This document shows positions 1 through 16,560 of a stretch of DNA of 64,000 nucleotides, in pieces. Every line of letters begins with the position of its first letter. The first letter of the stretch is position 1. A program made the translations under genes and the position numbers. The stretch spans positions 10,008,300 through 10,072,299 of the forward strand of contig NC_087158.1 of NCBI RefSeq assembly GCF_035594125.1, in the 5' to 3' direction. Source of the stretch: Scylla paramamosain. Its lineage: Eukaryota; Arthropoda; Malacostraca; Decapoda; Portunidae. The notes below the pieces were generated by a model. The model had not been told where the DNA came from. It saw only the letters and a program-made list of their open reading frames with translations, and made no database searches.

Positions 1-600
1 GGGGGACCTGAGGAGGTATTTTGCTGATTTTCCTTGGAATGACTACTGCTTCCGTGACAGAGACCCGTCTTTGTGTGCTGAGCGCATAACAGAGGTGATA
101 GTGTCTGGCATGGAGGCATACATTCCTCACTCTTTTTCTTGTCCTAAACCTTCTAAACCTTGGTTTAACACAGCTTGTTCTCGTGCTATACATGATAGAG
201 AGGTGGCCCACAAAAGGTATTTAAGCCTTTCATCACCAGAATCTCATGCACTTTATATTTCTGCAGGGAACCATGCCAAGTCTGTTCTCCCACTAGCCAA
301 AAACTCCTTCATTAACAGAAAATGTCAAAACCTTTCAAGATCTAACTCCCCTCGTGATTTCTGGCATCTAGCCAAAAATATCTCCAATAGCTTTGCTTCT
401 TCTTCTTTCCCTCCTCTATTTCAACCAGATGGCACCACTGCTATCACATCTATTTCTAAAGCTGAACTCTTCGCTCAAACCTTTGCTAAAAACTCTACCT
501 TGGACGATACTGGGCTTGTTCCTCCCTCTCCTCCACCTTCTGACTACTTCATGCCACCTATTAAAATTCTTCGCAATGATGTCTTCCATGCCCTCGCTGA
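1..600 (+). mobile_element. Family A non-LTR retrotransposon fragment (endonuclease end to RT start)
   Basis: The fragment is cut by the window edge on the left and stops abruptly at about 600, where similarity to the other family A copies ends. It matches the segment at about 46,605-47,199 of the best copy in this window. The frame 71-607 encodes the linker after the APE endonuclease and the first residues of the reverse transcriptase, including [18 protein letters not shown] and [20 protein letters not shown]. No catalytic RT motif is retained. It is a dead fragment, and its left boundary is unknown because it lies outside the window. Confidence 0.85.
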
Positions 601-1739
<1,139 letters not shown>

Positions 1740-1982
1740 ATCTTCTAGTTTCATGGGTCGCATGTATACAGAATTTTGGTGATGAACTTGTCAATCATGA
1801 CCTTGAAATCAAATTTCCAGTAAAATAACTGATGTTGGTGGCGGGTGGCTGATAGGTTGTGGAGTGGAGGATGGAAGTCCGTTGCCATGGCAACTCCCAT
1901 CTGACATCGCTTCCGATGTAGCTACTTATTACTCACCCGATCTCTCAGATCACAGTAACACACAATAGTGGGATTACTATGT

Positions 1983-1984
<2 letters not shown>

Positions 1985-2055
<71 letters not shown>
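1985..2055. repeat. (GA)n microsatellite, about 71 bp
   Basis: Pure GA tract about 70 bp upstream of the 5' edge of a truncated family A copy. Confidence 0.97.
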
Positions 2056-2056
<1 letters not shown>

Positions 2057-2124
2057 TTTACCTCCTTTCGAAAATATTATGCTTCCCATCTCTAAAATGC
2101 TCCCTATAACTGCCTTGCATATCA

Positions 2125-2785
2125 AAACTGGAAACTTCGCATCTCATTTTTAGCTAAAACAGCTTCTATGAAGTTAGGTGTTCTGAGATGTCTCCGCCAG
2201 TTTTTCTCACCCCCCCAGCTGCTAACTCTGTACAAGGACCTTATCCGTCCATGTATGGAGTATGCTTCACATGTCTGGGAGGGGGGTGTTCCACCCATAC
2301 TGCTCTTCTAGACAGGGTGGAATCAAAAGCTTTTCGTCTCATCAACTCCTCTCCTCTAACTGACTATCTTCAGCCTCTCTCTCACCGCCGATATGTTGCA
2401 TCTCTAGCTATTTTCTACCGCTATTTTCATACTAACTGCTCTTCTGATCTTGCTAACTGCATGCCTCCCTTCCTCCCGCGGCCTCGCTGCACAAGACTTT
2501 CTTCTTTCTCTCACCCCTATTCTGTCCACCTCTCTAATGCAAGAGTTAACCAGTATTCTCAATCATTCATTCCTTTCTCTGGTAAACTCTGGAATTCCCT
2601 GTCTGCTTTTGTATTTCCACCATCCTATAACTTGAATTCCTTCAAGAGGGAGATTTCAAGACACTTATCCATCAATTTTTGACTACTGCTTTGACCCTTT
2701 TATAGGACTGGCATTTCAGTTGGCATTTCTTTTAATTGGATTTTTGTTGCCCTTGGCCAGTGTCCCTCCTACATAAAAAAAAATA
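2125..2785 (+). mobile_element. Family A, 5'-truncated 3' end
   Basis: The copy begins inside the RT C-terminal region (KTASMKLGVLR is readable at about 2,157-2,190). It runs to the family's 3' terminus: a short 3' UTR ending in a GTTGCCCTTGGCCAGTGTCC-type sequence followed by an A-run at about 2,776. The frame 2,188-2,682 carries the conserved C-terminal stretch LLDRVESKAFRLINSSPLT and ends in RHLSINF. A run of extra G at about 2,280 shifts the frame between these two parts. 5' truncation is typical of target-primed reverse transcription. Confidence 0.88.
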
Positions 2786-3030
2786 ATAAAATCACGTACC
2801 ATGTCAACACGAGATTGAACCGAGCTACTGACTCACATTGTCTTTATAGTTTCATTATAAAATGATGCAGGAGGGAATGTAGAACAAACACACGAACAAA
2901 CACTGATCATACTGGCTGATTGTGCGACATGCATCCTGCTAGGCCTCACTTACGAGTCATATGTTCTTATATTTATACGTGAAATACTGCAAGAAAGAGA
3001 AAAATAACTTAACTAAAAATGTATACCAAA
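2786..3030. other. Unassigned A/T-rich sequence after a family A 3' end
   Basis: No coding frame or repeat was recognised. It leads into an AC tract. Confidence 0.35.
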
Positions 3031-3031
3031 A

Positions 3032-3087
<56 letters not shown>

Positions 3088-3120
3088 AAAAAAAAAAAGA
3101 ATGAATAAATAAATAAATAA
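3031..3120. repeat. (AC)n followed by A-run and AAAT repeat
   Basis: AC dinucleotides to 3,083, an A-run to about 3,098, then five AAAT units. Confidence 0.95.
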
Positions 3121-3155
3121 ATATACAGCGAAATTTATCGTACGGCTGGCAAGGA

Positions 3156-3188
3156 CAACAGTTTACTGCCTTCGGCAGTAAACTGTTG
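3156..3188. repeat. Perfect short inverted repeat (hairpin)
   Basis: A 15-bp arm, CAACAGTTTACTGCC at 3,156-3,170, is followed by a 3-base TTC spacer and its exact reverse complement at 3,174-3,188. The arms are not simple repeats. The function is unknown. It could be the remains of a palindromic transposon end or a chance cruciform. Confidence 0.9.
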
Positions 3189-3389
3189 CCATATTGGTTC
3201 GCGAGCGATCGAAAGAAAAGTATAAAACATCATAGATTAGACCGATTTTTTTTTTTTTACATGGTCATTCCTTATCAAATTTTGGTTGACATATTAAGAA
3301 TAATTTCCTAAAATTCTTTCTTGTTTAGAATTTTGTTTTATTTGGGAAAAATCAGCTAGGGTGGGTCGTTTTTTTTTTTTACCTATGCT

Positions 3390-4310
3390 GCAGAGAATAG
3401 GGTAAAACCAAGGTTTGGGAGGTTTAAGTCGAGAAAAAGAGTGAGGAATGTACGCCTCTATGCCAGACACTATCACCTCTGTTATGTGCTCGGCACACGG
3501 AAGCAGTAGTCATTCCAAGGAAAATCAACAACATAACTCCTCAGGTCCCCCTAACTAGCAAAGGCAAAAACTCCAGAGGCACCTCCGCTTAGGGGGATCC
3601 AAAGGAGGTACTGGAGCGATAGGACAAGATACAGATATAAGATTGTGATAGGAGGAGCCCATTGGAAAAGATAGGGTAACAGCATAAGTGGGAGGATTAG
3701 AGGTTAGGAAAAAGTCAAGAATGTTGAGCGTATCTCCAAGACGGTCAGGAATACGAGTAGGGTGTTGCACCAATTATTCTAGGTCGTGGAGGATAGCAAA
3801 ATTTAGTTCACCAGGATGGTCAGTGGAGGGAGAAGAAAGCCAAAGCTGGTAGTGAACAATGAAGTCTCCAAGAATGGAGATCTCCGCAAGAGGGAAGAGA
3901 GTTAAAATGTGCTCTACTTCGGAAGTTAAGAAGTCAAATAATTTCTTATAGTCAGAGGAGTTAGGTGAGAGGTATACAGAACAGATAAATTTATTTAGCT
4001 AGATGGTGGAAAAGTCGGAAGATTCAAAAGCGTGGGCAGGTTAACTCGTTGTGCAGATAGACGCAACATCCAGTTTTGAACTGAAAATGAGGATGAAGAA
4101 AGTAGGAGGGAACAGAAAAGTGACTACTGTGAGTTGCCTCAGGCACCAGTGTTTCAGTGAAGAAAAGATGAGGTTTAGTAGAGAAGAGGTGGTATTCTAC
4201 AGATTGAAAATTCGATCTAAGACCGCGAATGTTAATAAAGAAAAAGTTGCGGGGGGTATCAAGACACTTAGGGTCGATCCCAAAAGAGCAGTCCGCCCTG
4301 GGGACAATTG
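3390..4310 (-). mobile_element. Family A fragment, endonuclease half, diverged
   Basis: On the minus strand this matches the 5' half of family A, from just after the start codon through the endonuclease to the linker that ends near KPSKPWF. It has more substitutions and small deletions than other copies, so it looks older. Only short frames remain, for example 3,555-3,773 covering [12 protein letters not shown]. The equivalent of the family's start region lies at about 4,305. No RT part is present. Confidence 0.82.
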
Positions 4311-4382
4311 TGCTTCTCTGATCTAATTCTTAGATTAGTTTATAGACTTTTACTTCGTTTTTCATTTCTGTGACGAGTCTGT

Positions 4383-4443
4383 AATAATAATAATAACAAC
4401 AACAACAACAACAACAACAATAATAGTAATAATAATAATAATA
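4383..4443. repeat. Imperfect (AAT)n/(AAC)n trinucleotide tract
   Basis: AAT and AAC triplets alternate in blocks. Confidence 0.9.
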
Positions 4444-4524
4444 AACGGTTTATTAATATGGCAGTTGTTACACTGAAAATATACAATGGGTTTGGGGATA
4501 GGATTAACAATAAACTAAGGTAGG

Positions 4525-4528
<4 letters not shown>

Positions 4529-4594
<66 letters not shown>
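4529..4594. repeat. (GT)n microsatellite, about 66 bp
   Basis: Pure GT tract preceded by TAGG units. Confidence 0.97.
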
Positions 4595-4595
<1 letters not shown>

Positions 4596-4739
4596 CAGAC
4601 TAGTAGGTTAGTCAGCAGTTCTGGGATTGTGATTGAGTGAGGGGTGATAGATTTATGGCCAGGAAGGCTCTCTTTGTACAATAGAGAGTATTGGGGTGTA
4701 TTTGTATTTGTCTGCATTGCCTTTCAGTGAAGTGAGATG

Positions 4740-5720
4740 TCTGGCGGGGCGCTGGCAAGGGTAAGTCTTCCTGTCTCGGATAAATTAAAAGCCTAAGATC
4801 AAATTTTTCTAATTTGTGATAAACGTGTCTGAGAAAGGGAGAACGAGGGTTAGGAGGACTTATTGCTTATGGTTATTTTACTGCCTCTTTTCTGTTTCTT
4901 TCGAGGGAGTCACTTTGTCATCTCTCTGTCATCGGCAAATGAAGTGACCGAGCAGGGAAATCAGAGTTATGTTTTCGAGAAAAAATAAAAAAAAGAAGCC
5001 TTTGTATATGTACGTACTTCAGTTCAGCAGGTGGAATGCCGATTAATTTTAAGTGTCTGAGCAGAAAAAGGCTTTATGCTTCGAGTTAATGACAGGCCTG
5101 AAGGTTGCTGGGAGCTGCTGTTGGTCATATTGAGATTCATGCATACTGGCAACGCTTTAGTGATGTTGAGTGTGACGTCATTTTTCTCTAGTTCAGAGAA
5201 GATTATCAAGGACAGTCTGCTATGGAGTGAAGTCTGGTTTAACAGTGTTGAAATTGGATGCTATGGTACAGACATCCACATGTATCCACCATTGATCTGT
5301 GTTCCCAAGGTCATTACTGAGGACAAGGAAACAGAGGGGAGCACCACATGTAAGGACAAGCACAGGAAGTGGGGCTATGCTACAGAGCGCAGTTTGGTGG
5401 CGATCGCCGAGGAAGTTTCGACAGGCAGTTAGGAGGTGGTACATACCTTGGTTAATTTCTTTTTATAAAATAATTGAGTGATAAGTGAGCTCAAAGGTTT
5501 TTGTAAAACCAATGAAGGTGACAGTCACTACTGTCTTCCTCTGCTCTAATTATTGTATACAGTGTAGCAGGGTAATTAGCCAGAGAGTGCTACAGGAGGA
5601 TCTCGCGTTGCCAGACTGCAGTGGGTCGGGATGGGGCGCTGGGGCATCGCAAGTCCACTTGACCACAAGACCTTTACAGATCAGGCTGAGGATGGGTGGT
5701 GGCTGTGGGCTGAGCTGCTG
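4740..5720. other. Long low-repeat stretch without a recognisable gene
   Basis: Frames of 60-118 residues exist here, for example 5,076-5,432. None has a recognisable domain and several overlap on both strands. I do not call a gene. Confidence 0.4.
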
Positions 5721-5734
5721 CAGAATGGTGGGAT

Positions 5735-5815
5735 TCTCGGTATAGCCTCAAACACGGGACATTTGCAAATCCGGGAACAAAGGATCTGTGCATGCGTGAG
5801 ATGTTGCTGCCCTAC
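5735..5815 (+). repeat. Interspersed repeat, copy 1
   Basis: About 65-80 bp matching the reverse complement of about 11,655-11,735 at roughly 80 percent by eye, including TTTGCAAATCCGG and GATGTTGCTGCC. The family is not identified. Confidence 0.6.
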
Positions 5816-5914
5816 CAGACGCTACACTACGGAGCAGTGCTCTCGCCACGTTGGCGTTGGCGAGTTCTCATTTGCTCTCATTCTTTGAAGTGTACGGTCA
5901 TCTCTACTGCGGTT

Positions 5915-6036
5915 ACGTTAGATTAGTTTAGGTTAGGTTGGTTTAGGTTAATTTTGGTTAGGTTAAGGTTAGTTTAGGTTTGGTTAAGGTTAGGTTAGTT
6001 TAGGTTAGGCTGGGTTAGATTAGTGCAGATTAGGTT
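5915..6036 (+). repeat. Degenerate TTAGG-type (telomere-like) repeat
   Basis: About 120 bp in which TTAGG/GGTTA units recur with point changes and one-base insertions, for example GTTTAGGTTAGGTTGG. TTAGG is the ancestral arthropod telomere repeat. The copy here is interstitial and imperfect, and it directly abuts a CT tract. Confidence 0.75.
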
Positions 6037-6038
6037 AC

Positions 6039-6267
<229 letters not shown>

Positions 6268-6974
6268 ATGTAGGAAGGATACTGGCCAAGGGCAACAAAA
6301 ATCTAACAAAAGAAATGCCCACTGAAATGCCAGTCCCATAAAAGGGTCAAAGCAGTGGTCAAAAATTGATAAATAAGTGTCTTGAAACCTCCCTCTTGAA
6401 GGAATTCAAGTCATAGGAAGGTGGAAATACAGAAACAGGCAGGGAGTTCCAGAGTTTACCAGAGAAAGGGATGAATGATTGAGAATACTGGTTAACTCTT
6501 GCGTTAGAGAGGTTGACAGAATAGGGGTGAGAGAAAGAAGAAAGTCTTGTGCAGCGAGGCTGCAGAAGGAGGGGAGGCATGCAGTTAGCAAGATCAGAAG
6601 AGCAGTTAGCATGAAAATAGCGGTAGAAGACAGCAAGAGATGCAACATTGCGGCGGTGAGAGAGAGAGGCTGAAGACAGTCAGTTAGAGGAGAGGAGTTG
6701 ATGAGAAAAAAAACTTTTGATTCCACCCTGTCTAGAACAGCAGTATGAGTGGAACCCCCCCAGACATGTGAAGCATACTCCATACATGGACGGATAAGGC
6801 CCTTGTACAGAGTTAGCAGCTTGGGGGGGCGAGAAAAACTGGCGGAGACGTCTCAGAACACCTAACTTCATAGAAGCTGTTTTAGCTAGAGATGAGATGT
6901 GAAGTTTCCAGTTCAGATTATAAGTAAAGGACAGACCGAGGATGTTCAGTGTAGAAGAGGGGGACAGTTGAGTG

Positions 6975-7466
6975 TCATTGAAGAAGAGGGGATAGTTGTC
7001 TGGAAGGTTGTGTCGAGTTGATAGATGGAGGAATTGAGTTTTTGAGGCATGGAACAATACCAAGTTTGCTCTGCAACCAATCAGAAATTTTAGAAAGATC
7101 AGAAGTCAGGCGTTCTGTGGCTTCCCTGCGTGATATGTTTACCTCCTGAAGGGTTGGACGTCTATGAAAAGACGTGGAAAAGTGCAGGGTGGTATCATCA
7201 GCGTAGGAGTGGATAGGACAAGAAGTTTGGTTTAGAAGATCATTAATGAATAAAAAGAAGAGAGTAGGTGACAGGACAGAACCCTGAGGAACACCACTGT
7301 TAATAGATGTAGGAGAAGAACAGTGACCGTCTACCACAGCAGCAATAGAACGGTCAGAAAGAAAACTTGAGATGAAGTTACAGAGAGAAGGATAGAAACC
7401 GTAGGAGGGTAGTTTGGAAATCAAAGCTTTGTGCCAGACTCTATCAAAGGCTTTTGATATGTCCAA
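6975..7466 (-). pseudogene. Family A reverse transcriptase catalytic core
   Basis: Frame of 163 residues with RT blocks in order: [13 protein letters not shown] (first catalytic Asp region), SGVPQGSVLSPTLF, and SYADDTTLHFS (YADD, second and third catalytic Asp). The frame then shifts at about 7,063, where the adjoining frame 6,680-7,063 continues ([15 protein letters not shown]). The 3'-most coding part is at 6,359-6,580, ending RHLFINF. The catalytic residues survive but at least three frameshifts make the protein non-functional. Confidence 0.88.
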
Positions 7467-8047
7467 GGCAACAGCAAACGTTTCACCAAAATCTCTAAAA
7501 GAGGATGACCAAGACTCAGTAAGGAAAGCCAGAAGATCACCAGTAGAGCGGCCTAGACGGAACCCATACTGGCGATCAGATAGAAGGTTGTGAAGTGATA
7601 GATGTTTAAGAATCTTCCTGTTGAGGATAGATTTAAAAAAACTTTAGATAAGCAGGAAATTAAAGCAATAGGACGGTAGTTTGAGGGATTAGAGCGATCA
7701 CCCTTTTTAGGAACAGGTTGAATGTAGGCAAACTTTCAGCAAGAAGAAAAGGTAGATGTTGACAGACAGAGCTGAAAGAGTTTAACTAGGCAAGGTGCAA
7801 GCACGGAGGCACAGTTTTGGAGAACAATAGGAGGGACCCCATCAGGTCCATAAGCCTTCCGAGGGTTTAGGACAGCAAGGGCATGGAAAACATTATTGAG
7901 AAGAATTTTAATACGTGGCATGAAGTAGTCAGAGGGTGGAGGAGAGGGAGGAACAAGCCCAGAATCGCCCAAGGTAGAGTTTTTAGCAAAGGTTTGAGCA
8001 AAGAGTTCAGCTTTAGAAATAGATGTGATAGCAGTGGTGCCATCTGG

Positions 8048-9103
8048 TTAAAGTAGAGGAGGGAAAGAAGAAGAAGCAAAGTTATTGGAGATATTTTGGG
8101 CTAGATGCCAGAAATCACGAGGGGAGTTAGATCTTGAAAGGTTTTGACATTTTCTGTTAATGAAGGAGTTTTTGGCTAGTTGGAGAACAGACTTGGCATG
8201 GTTCCGGGCAGCAATATAAAGTGCATGAGATTCTGGTGATGAAAGGCTTAAGTACCTTTTGTGGGCCACCTCTCTATCATGTATAGCACGAGAACAAGCT
8301 GTGTTAAACCAAGGTTTAGAAGATTTAGGACGAGAAAAACAGTGAGGAATGTACGCCTCCATGCCAGACACTATCACCTCTGTTATGCGCTCAGCACACA
8401 AAGACGGGTCTCTGACACGGAAGCAGTAGTCATTCCAAGGAAAATCAGCAAAATACCTCCTCGGGTCCCTCCAACTAGCAGAGGCAAAACGCCAGAGGCA
8501 CCTTCGCTTAGGGGGATCCTGAGGAGGGATTGGAGTGATAGGACAAGATAAAGATATGAAATTGTGATCGGAGGAGCCCAACGGAGAAGAAAGGGTGACA
8601 GCATAAGCAGAAGGATCAGAGGTCAGGAAAAGGTCAAGAATGTTGGGCGTATCTCCAAGACGGTCAGGAAAACGAGTAGGGTGTTGCACCAATTGCTCTA
8701 GGTCATGGAGGATAGCAAAGTTGTAGGCTAGTTCACCAGGATGGTCAGTGAAGGGAGAGGAAAGCCAAAGCTGGTGTTGAACATTGAAGTCTCCAAGAAT
8801 GGAGATCTCTGCAAAAGGGAAGAGGGTCAGAATGTGCTCCACTTTGGAAGTTAAGTAGTCAAAGAATTTCTTATAGTCAGAGGAGTTAGGAGAGAGGTAT
8901 ACAGCACAGATAAATTTAGTATGAGAGTGACTCTGTAGTCGTAGCCAGATGGTGGAAAGCTCGGAAGATTCAAGAGCGTAGGCACGAGAGCAGGTTAAGT
9001 CATTGCGCACATACACGCAGCATCCAGCTTTGGATCGAAAATGAGGATAGAGAAAGTAGGAGGGAACAGAAAAGGGGCTACTACTGTCAGTTGCCTCAGA
9101 CAC
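8048..9103 (-). pseudogene. Family A endonuclease domain and linker, 5' part lost by frameshift
   Basis: Frame of 351 residues. The APE-type endonuclease would nick target DNA to prime reverse transcription. Visible endonuclease features include [12 protein letters not shown] (the Asp and Asn of the active site) and [11 protein letters not shown] (the Ser-Asp-His triad). The residues carrying the catalytic Glu (LTETQ) are encoded just upstream, at about 9,100-9,130, in a shifted frame. The linker before RT follows. The frame ends at a stop near 8,048. The methionine at 9,103 lies inside the domain and is not the true start, whose equivalent is near 9,331. Confidence 0.85.
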
Positions 9104-9571
9104 CTGAGTTTCAGTGAGGAAAAGAAGATGGGGTTTAGAAGAGGAGAGGTGGTGTTCTACAGATTGAAAATTAGATCTTAAACCGCGAATGTTGCAAAAG
9201 TTAATGAAGAAAAAGTTGATGGGGGGGTGTCAAGACACTTAGGGTCGTCGACAGAAAGGCAGTCCGACCTGGCGACATTTATGGTCCCCTCCCCAGATGG
9301 GGACTCCGAGGCTGGTGTAGGAGTCGCCATGATGATTTTAAAATTTTTGGGTGAAGGGTGTGTGTGTTATTAGGTGCTTGTAGTTTTGTGAGGAGGAAGA
9401 GAGTTGTCTTTAGAGGGCAGGCTGTGACTGCCCCCTTGTGTTGTGAGACACAATGGGAAACGTTCAGTGAGGTCACAGCTGGGTTTAATGATAAGTTTAC
9501 AGCACCCCCTGAACAGTGCTTTAGACCTCACTGGGAGTAATTATCGTTTCACCCGGTGTCTACTGCCTCCT

Positions 9572-11439
<1,868 letters not shown>

Positions 11440-11445
11440 GATAGA

Positions 11446-11562
<117 letters not shown>

Positions 11563-11654
11563 TATTCATATAATTCACTAAGAGGGCTGTTGCAGAACCA
11601 CAGAGCGGGTCTGGCTAGTGGCTGGAAAGTGGGATGCAGTATGATATCTGCTGG

Positions 11655-11735
11655 CAGCAACATCCCCACATATGTGCAGATCCCTTTTGTTTCCGGATTT
11701 GCAAAAGGTCCCCTGTTTGACGCTACACCGGATTT
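11655..11735 (-). repeat. Interspersed repeat, copy 2 (inverted relative to 5,735-5,815)
   Basis: The reverse complement aligns with 5,735-5,815 with about one change per five bases, including GCAAATCCGG and GATGTTGCTGCC. Confidence 0.6.
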
Positions 11736-11739
11736 AGAG

Positions 11740-12700
11740 ACGGGGAGACAAGTATTTTCCAAGCAGAGGGACAATTTCCTAGTCTGGAGACGAGAAGTTG
11801 TGGGTGGAGCTGCGTGTGCAATCTCACTGGAAGGTCAGCGGAGTGCCTGATTGTTTTGATTTGAGATTTTCTAAGTTTTTGGGAACGTCTTGCTCTTCTA
11901 CTGAGAAATAATTGTTAAGAGGGGAGAAGTAAGGAAGCAGGTGGCTAAGATCAAGAGTGCAAGGCACTGACAGATGGTGGCGAAGTGTTTGTTCATGTTT
12001 CCAGTGGCATGTTGGTCCGTTGACGCACGGGATAAGGACGGGAGAAGTTTTTTCGAGACTCATTAGGTCGATGATGCACTTTTTTTTTTTTCACGTTTTG
12101 TATTTTTGTATGTACTAGGATTTCTTGACCTATTTAATTTCTCTGATGACGTTGTTTCTGACGTTTTGTTATTTTATGTGTCATCGTATTTAAGCACTGT
12201 TCCTGTCTTCTATAAATCTTCTGACATGCAGAGTGTTCCATGAGAAGTCACCTGGGTGCTTGTGATGACGGTGGTGGTTTACTTGATCTAGTTTTCCGTA
12301 TCCTCTGCCGAAGGGTGCTTTGTGATTCACTGGCCGAAACTAAGGAGACCAGAATCTATGAGAGGCTGTAGTACGTCGCGGTGACAGTGGTTGGCAGTGG
12401 AGGGAGTAGTTCTCCAAAGGATGGATTGCTTCCGAGTGCATAGGGAAGTGTCGTAAGGAGGAAGGGAACCAATTCTGCACTTGAATATTTAATTTTAAGC
12501 AGGTCTGAATGATGTGTGAATGATGTGTGAATGATGTGTTGGAGCATTTCCTTTTTTGCGGTGATGTGGGTGGGACACAGCACACAGTTAATAATGGAGG
12601 CGGCTTTCCATGGGGTCTTGATTGGTGTTTCCTTTACTTATAATTCCTCTACTCCAAAGGGAATGTCCGCAGGAAGCTACGAGGACTGAAATAAATCATG
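11740..12700. other. Non-coding stretch; small tandem repeat inside
   Basis: No gene was recognised. An 11-bp unit, GAATGATGTGT, is repeated three times at about 12,507-12,539. Short frames here do not show domains. Confidence 0.5.
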
Positions 12701-12701
12701 G

Positions 12702-12828
<127 letters not shown>

Positions 12829-12829
12829 A

Positions 12830-13779
12830 TACGCTTGGAGACTTAGGGGAATGTAGACGCCAAGCCGCAGGTGAAAACGGCTGAGAGACCTGAGATTCAT
12901 CACGGTGAGGAACAGCATGCTGGAAAAAAAAAAAAAAATGCATAACCCAGAGCAGCTGGAGTCAAGCACAACAACAGCCGCTCCACTTAGGCTGAACCAA
13001 CAAGAGAAAAATACAAGAGAATTATGAATATGCATCGGAGATCCGGGACGGAGGGTTAAGGGCGTGGTGGGTTGCAGCCTTATTCTCTGCACTCAACACG
13101 TCTCGCTGGTCTAATACAGCGCCACTTCAGACATTCCAAGTGGTAGTTATCCCTTTTCCTTGCACGTAAATCTGCTTATCCGACCAGTTTATATTTCACA
13201 ATTATTCCTTTGTGTTATCTTTGTCTTTATTTTTATATATTTATATTTTCATAGTAGTCAATATTTGTGCGTAGTCACATAGCCATATAAGATACATATG
13301 ACCTACGTATTCCAAACAACAACCATAAAGTATCTCAAATTAATAATATGCTGAACAGGAAAGCCTCATATGTATGTGCTCGGAGGGAAAGAGATGATGG
13401 CCATGTTTTATTGAGCGAAGAGGAAGAGTTGATCTATACCAAACGTGTTCCCGAACGTTAAGGGATTTCAAGGTATTGTGGTCAGCTCTTTTAGACTGCC
13501 CAGAGAGTGATGTAGGTACACTATTTTTGTTTCTCGTATTAAATCTGTATCAAAGGAATCATTCGTTAATGTACATGGGTTTTCATTTATTTCATGAATG
13601 GAAATACTGTTTTATTAAGGAACGTTACATGTATTCATTTTGTTTTCCTTTTAATTAAATATTTTATTTAATGTCTTTTTGCTTTTGTTAGCGCTGTGAG
13701 CACCACTCTTTAGTTCATAAATAAAGATATGAAATACAATATTCATACTGCATAACTTTACCCAACCAGACTTTTCCTG

Positions 13780-13782
<3 letters not shown>
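12830..13782. other. Unassigned sequence without a recognisable gene
   Basis: Mixed-composition DNA with an A-run at about 12,923. Frames are short and show no domain. Confidence 0.4.

Positions 13783-13783
<1 letters not shown>

Positions 13784-13823
<40 letters not shown>
13784..13823. repeat. (AC)n microsatellite, 40 bp
   Basis: Pure AC tract. Confidence 0.96.
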
Positions 13824-13825
<2 letters not shown>

Positions 13826-14454
13826 GAAGAAAATAACAAATGACGCTATTCATCTTGCAAAGTTCATACGAGCAGGATCTGTGTACACCAAAATGTGTCT
13901 AGCTCCCAGCATCTTCCACACCGAGGCTTTACTGTCACCCTGACCTTCATTCACTAGATTAAACCGAGATTTCATATGTGTGTTCCAGATGACAACCATA
14001 AGGCGGATTCGTGATCCTTATAGGATGCAGGCGAAGATGCTGGCCAGTAACACCCTGAACAGTATATACGTACACAAAGATTCTAAGATTCTCATTTCAT
14101 TGCTATTTCCTGCGTGTATTAAAATAACTTACTTCGAAAAAAAAATAGACAATTCATTTATTTCAAACTAACCTTAAAATCACTGCATATAAAGAAATTG
14201 TTTGATCAATAATAATATGTCACCCTTTCCACTGTACATTGCTCAATTACGTGAGTATATTTATTTTATTTTATTCTATTGATTGATTGTTTTTTCTTTA
14301 CTTTCATTGTTAGTTTTTATCACTTTTATATCAGATCCTTGATAACGGTGAGGTCTGTATGACAAACCATCGGAAGAGAATAGAGATACAGCTTGCTGTT
14401 GCATTTACTTTGTTTGTTTGCTGCATTAATTTGTGATATTTAATTTTCTTTTTT
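13824..14454. other. Unassigned AT-rich stretch
   Basis: No gene or known repeat was recognised. Confidence 0.4.
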
Positions 14455-14995
14455 TCATGCAAGGCCGCTGGTCAAGGGACACAAAAAAAAATGTATAACA
14501 AAAAGGCCCATTAATGATAGGTCCCATAGAGAATTCTTAATAGAATCAAATAATGGAGCATAAGTGTCTTGAAACCTCCCTCTTGAAAGAGTTAAAGTCA
14601 TAGGAAGGTGGAAATACAGAAGCAGACAGTGAGTTCCAATGTTTACCAGAGGAAGGGATGAATGATTGAGAATTAACTCTTCCATTAGATAGGTGGACAG
14701 AATAGGGATGAGAAAAAGAAGGAAACCTTGTGCAAAGAGGCCGCGCATGCAGCTAACAAGATCCGAAGAGCAGTTAGCATGAAAATAGCAGTGGAAGAGA
14801 TGAGCAAGAGATGCAACATTGCAGCGATGATAAAGAGGCTGAAGAGAGTTAGAGAAGAAGATTTGAAAAAAAAAAATAAATAAATAAAATATTTTGATTC
14901 CAAACTGTCTAAAAGAACGTTATGAGTGGAACCCCCATACGTGTGAAGCATACCCCATACATTGGCGGATAAGGCCCCGTACAAAGTCGGCAGAA
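14455..14995 (-). mobile_element. Family A 3' fragment, diverged
   Basis: On the minus strand this is the RT C-terminal region and 3' UTR of family A. It shares the 3' UTR (read on the plus strand as GGCCGCTGGTCAAGGGACAC, a changed form) and the C-terminal coding segments. Small deletions shorten it, for example in the stretch before the LLPRPRCTRLSS equivalent. It stops at about 14,995 at an A-run. Old and non-coding. Confidence 0.8.
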
Positions 14996-15084
14996 AAAAA
15001 AAAAAAAACAGAAAACAAAAAGAACAAGTTGTAAGTTTAGAGGAGAAATTAAACATGAAAAATATATAGATGAAAAAAAAAAAC

Positions 15085-15218
<134 letters not shown>

Positions 15219-15219
15219 T

Positions 15220-16560
<1,341 letters not shown>

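Noticed and set aside
5076..5432. 118-residue frame
   Set aside because: No recognisable domain, overlapping frames on the other strand, no splice or promoter context. Probably chance.
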